64,000 nucleotides of DNA. It comes from Mycolicibacterium thermoresistibile. Its GTDB lineage: Bacteria; Actinomycetota; Actinomycetes; Mycobacteriales; Mycobacteriaceae. Both the position numbers and the translations under genes were made by a program. The DNA lies in assembly GCF_900187065.1 (NCBI RefSeq), contig NZ_LT906483.1:3658001-3722000 (forward strand). The letters run 5' to 3'. Positions 63,100 to 64,000 of the stretch are shown piece by piece. The notes under the pieces are model-generated. The model made no database searches and was not told the DNA's origin. It worked only from the letters and a program-made list of their open reading frames with translations. Numbering within the stretch: position 1 is the first letter of the stretch; each line of letters begins with the position of its first letter.

Positions 63100-64000
63100 T
63101 TTTTCGTGGAATGTTGCCCTTGATGGCGTGTAGATAAGCGAAAGTGCCTGTCCTGTAAGGAATAATCGGACTTGTCTAAGGTTCGGATCGTTCCCACGGA
63201 AAGGCACCTCGCAGGTGAAGAATATCGCGGTCGCACCACGGGTGAAAGTCTCAGCCGACGGCCACGGCGTCGTGTCGCACGCCGGGATGGGCATGGTGCG
63301 TGAACTCGCCGACCGCACGGGCCTATCAACGCAGGTCACCGTAGCTTTGGCCGACACCTACCGGGGCCCGTGGGTTTACGCCCCCGGTGATGTCTTCGCT
63401 GATCTGGCCGCCGCGGTCGCCGACGGGGCGGACTGCGCCGACGGGGCGGACTGCATCGACGGGGTCGGCCAGCTGTGCGGCGATCGTGAGCATGTGTTCG
63501 GTGCCGCGGCGTCGACGACGACGATGTGGCGGCTGGTCGATGAGCGCATCGACGCCGCCCACCTGCCCGCGGTGCGGGCCGCGCGGGCCGCCGCGCGAGC
63601 GGCGGCCTGGGACGCCGGAGCGGCCCCCGCTGATCAGGACTGGTTGCACATCGACCTCGATGCGACCCTGGTCATCGATCACTCCGACAACAAAGCCGGC
63701 GCCACGCCGACCTGGAAGAAGACGTTCGGCCACCATCCGCTGCTGGCGTTTTTGGACCGCCCGGAGATCGCCGGTGGGGAAGCTCTGGGCGGGCTGTTGC
63801 GCACCGGCAACGCCGGTGCCAACACCGCCAGCGATCACATCATTGTCCTGGAGCAGGCCCTGGCCGCGCTGCCCCCAGCGTGGCAGCCCGACCCCGATCA
63901 ACCCGGCGACCCCGATAAGCCGAAGGTGTTGGTGCGCTGCGACACCGCCGGGGCCACCCATAAGTTCGCCGAGGCCTGCCGCACTGCCGGGGTGGGGTTC
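63100..64000 (+). mobile_element. IS1380 family insertion sequence, left part (runs off the window)
   Basis: The transposase at 63215 places the element; its left end should lie between about 63060 and 63120, near GCCCGGATTTTTCGTGGAA (63092-63110), but the other end is outside the window so the inverted repeat cannot be verified. Confidence 0.75.
63215..64000 (+). CDS. IS1380 family transposase (5' part, 262 codons in window)
   Basis: GTG 63215 opens KNIAVAPRVKVSADGHGVVS, followed by AGMGMVRELADRTGLSTQVT, the first catalytic Asp in QDWLHIDLDATLVIDHSDNK and the family motif TWKKTFGHHPLLAFLDRP, then LLRTGNAGANTASDHIIVLE and VLVRCDTAGATHKFAEACRT. The frame is open to the last base. A small internal duplication gives GADCADGADCIDG near residue 72. 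It appears intact as far as seen. Confidence 0.93.
   Translation, partial: MKNIAVAPRVKVSADGHGVVSHAGMGMVRELADRTGLSTQVTVALADTYRGPWVYAPGDVFADLAAAVADGADCADGADCIDGVGQLCGDREHVFGAAASTTTMWRLVDERIDAAHLPAVRAARAAARAAAWDAGAAPADQDWLHIDLDATLVIDHSDNKAGATPTWKKTFGHHPLLAFLDRPEIAGGEALGGLLRTGNAGANTASDHIIVLEQALAALPPAWQPDPDQPGDPDKPKVLVRCDTAGATHKFAEACRTAGVGF

Noticed and set aside
63326..63961. 211-codon minus-strand frame
   Set aside because: Antisense to the IS1380 transposase; Gly/Arg/Val-rich shadow.

Overview
The window is high-GC mycobacterial DNA, most like a fast-growing environmental Mycobacterium/Mycolicibacterium. The first ~21 kb keeps the gene order I recall from memory for the M. tuberculosis Rv1157c to Rv1141c block, inverted here: Ala/Pro-rich exported protein, HhH-GPD protein (195 aa), F420/FMN PPOX-fold protein (147 aa), Omt-type methyltransferase, GntR regulator, sirtuin (237 aa), a methyltransferase, SDR, Mcr racemase and enoyl-CoA hydratase. 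Codon use is uniformly G/C-ending, genes are tightly packed, and convergent pairs are separated by hairpin terminators. This backbone ends with a membrane/epimerase/hexapeptide group, a fasciclin (MPT70-like) secreted protein and a thiolase-hydratase-acyl-CoA dehydrogenase operon (18056-21165).

From about 21.25 kb to the right edge the sequence changes character. GC and third-position GC fall visibly, gene orientation is mosaic, spacers are long, and at least five insertion sequences and many broken genes appear. The intact genes describe a CoA-thioester catabolic island: MaoC hydratases, thiolases, a tandem CaiB/BaiF protein, an amidohydrolase, a DUF2889 protein, an LLM-type oxidoreductase, a Rieske oxygenase, a 2Fe-2S ferredoxin, and TetR and FadR-type GntR regulators. 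Two architectures recur three times each. One is a pair of acyl-CoA dehydrogenases in which only one partner keeps the C-terminal GGT-x-E motif (25726/28007, 48529/49450, 57008/58153). The other is an SCP2-type thiolase beside a DUF35 OB-fold protein (23775/24397, 40441/41637, 53716/54873). These are the hallmarks of the mycobacterial cholesterol side-chain machinery (ChsE1-ChsE2, ChsH1-ChsH2, Ltp2), so I infer that the island degrades branched side chains of a polycyclic (steroid- or terpenoid-like) acid. The substrate itself cannot be read from the sequence.

The island is decaying. An IS5-type element (34477-35363, TAA target duplication) sits in an SDR gene that already carries a nonsense codon and a frameshift. 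A second IS5-type element (44193-45125, CTAG duplication) splits a nitronate-monooxygenase-like gene whose intact paralogue lies in the backbone at 8972-9973. An IS256 element (47038-48528) has no target duplication and lies between two truncated genes. An end-truncated IS481 transposase (~56087-56965) separates two divergent gene pairs. An IS1380 transposase runs off the right edge. A clean junction near 29757-29770 joins two truncated convergent genes (CoA-transferase and acyl-CoA ligase). Remnants of a 3Fe-4S ferredoxin, an FAD monooxygenase, a MaoC protein and an SDR complete the picture.

The most unusual items are: the three dehydrogenase pairs combined with three differently wired thiolase/DUF35 pairs; an 819-aa tandem CaiB protein in which both halves seem to lack the catalytic Asp; an HMG-CoA-synthase-like/DUF35 fusion; a RibB-like protein without its acidic active-site loop in an operon with a Rieske oxygenase and a TetR regulator; and a 27-bp minisatellite made from the shared stop-codon region of two convergent genes. 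All calls come from reading the sequence by eye; no database search was run.
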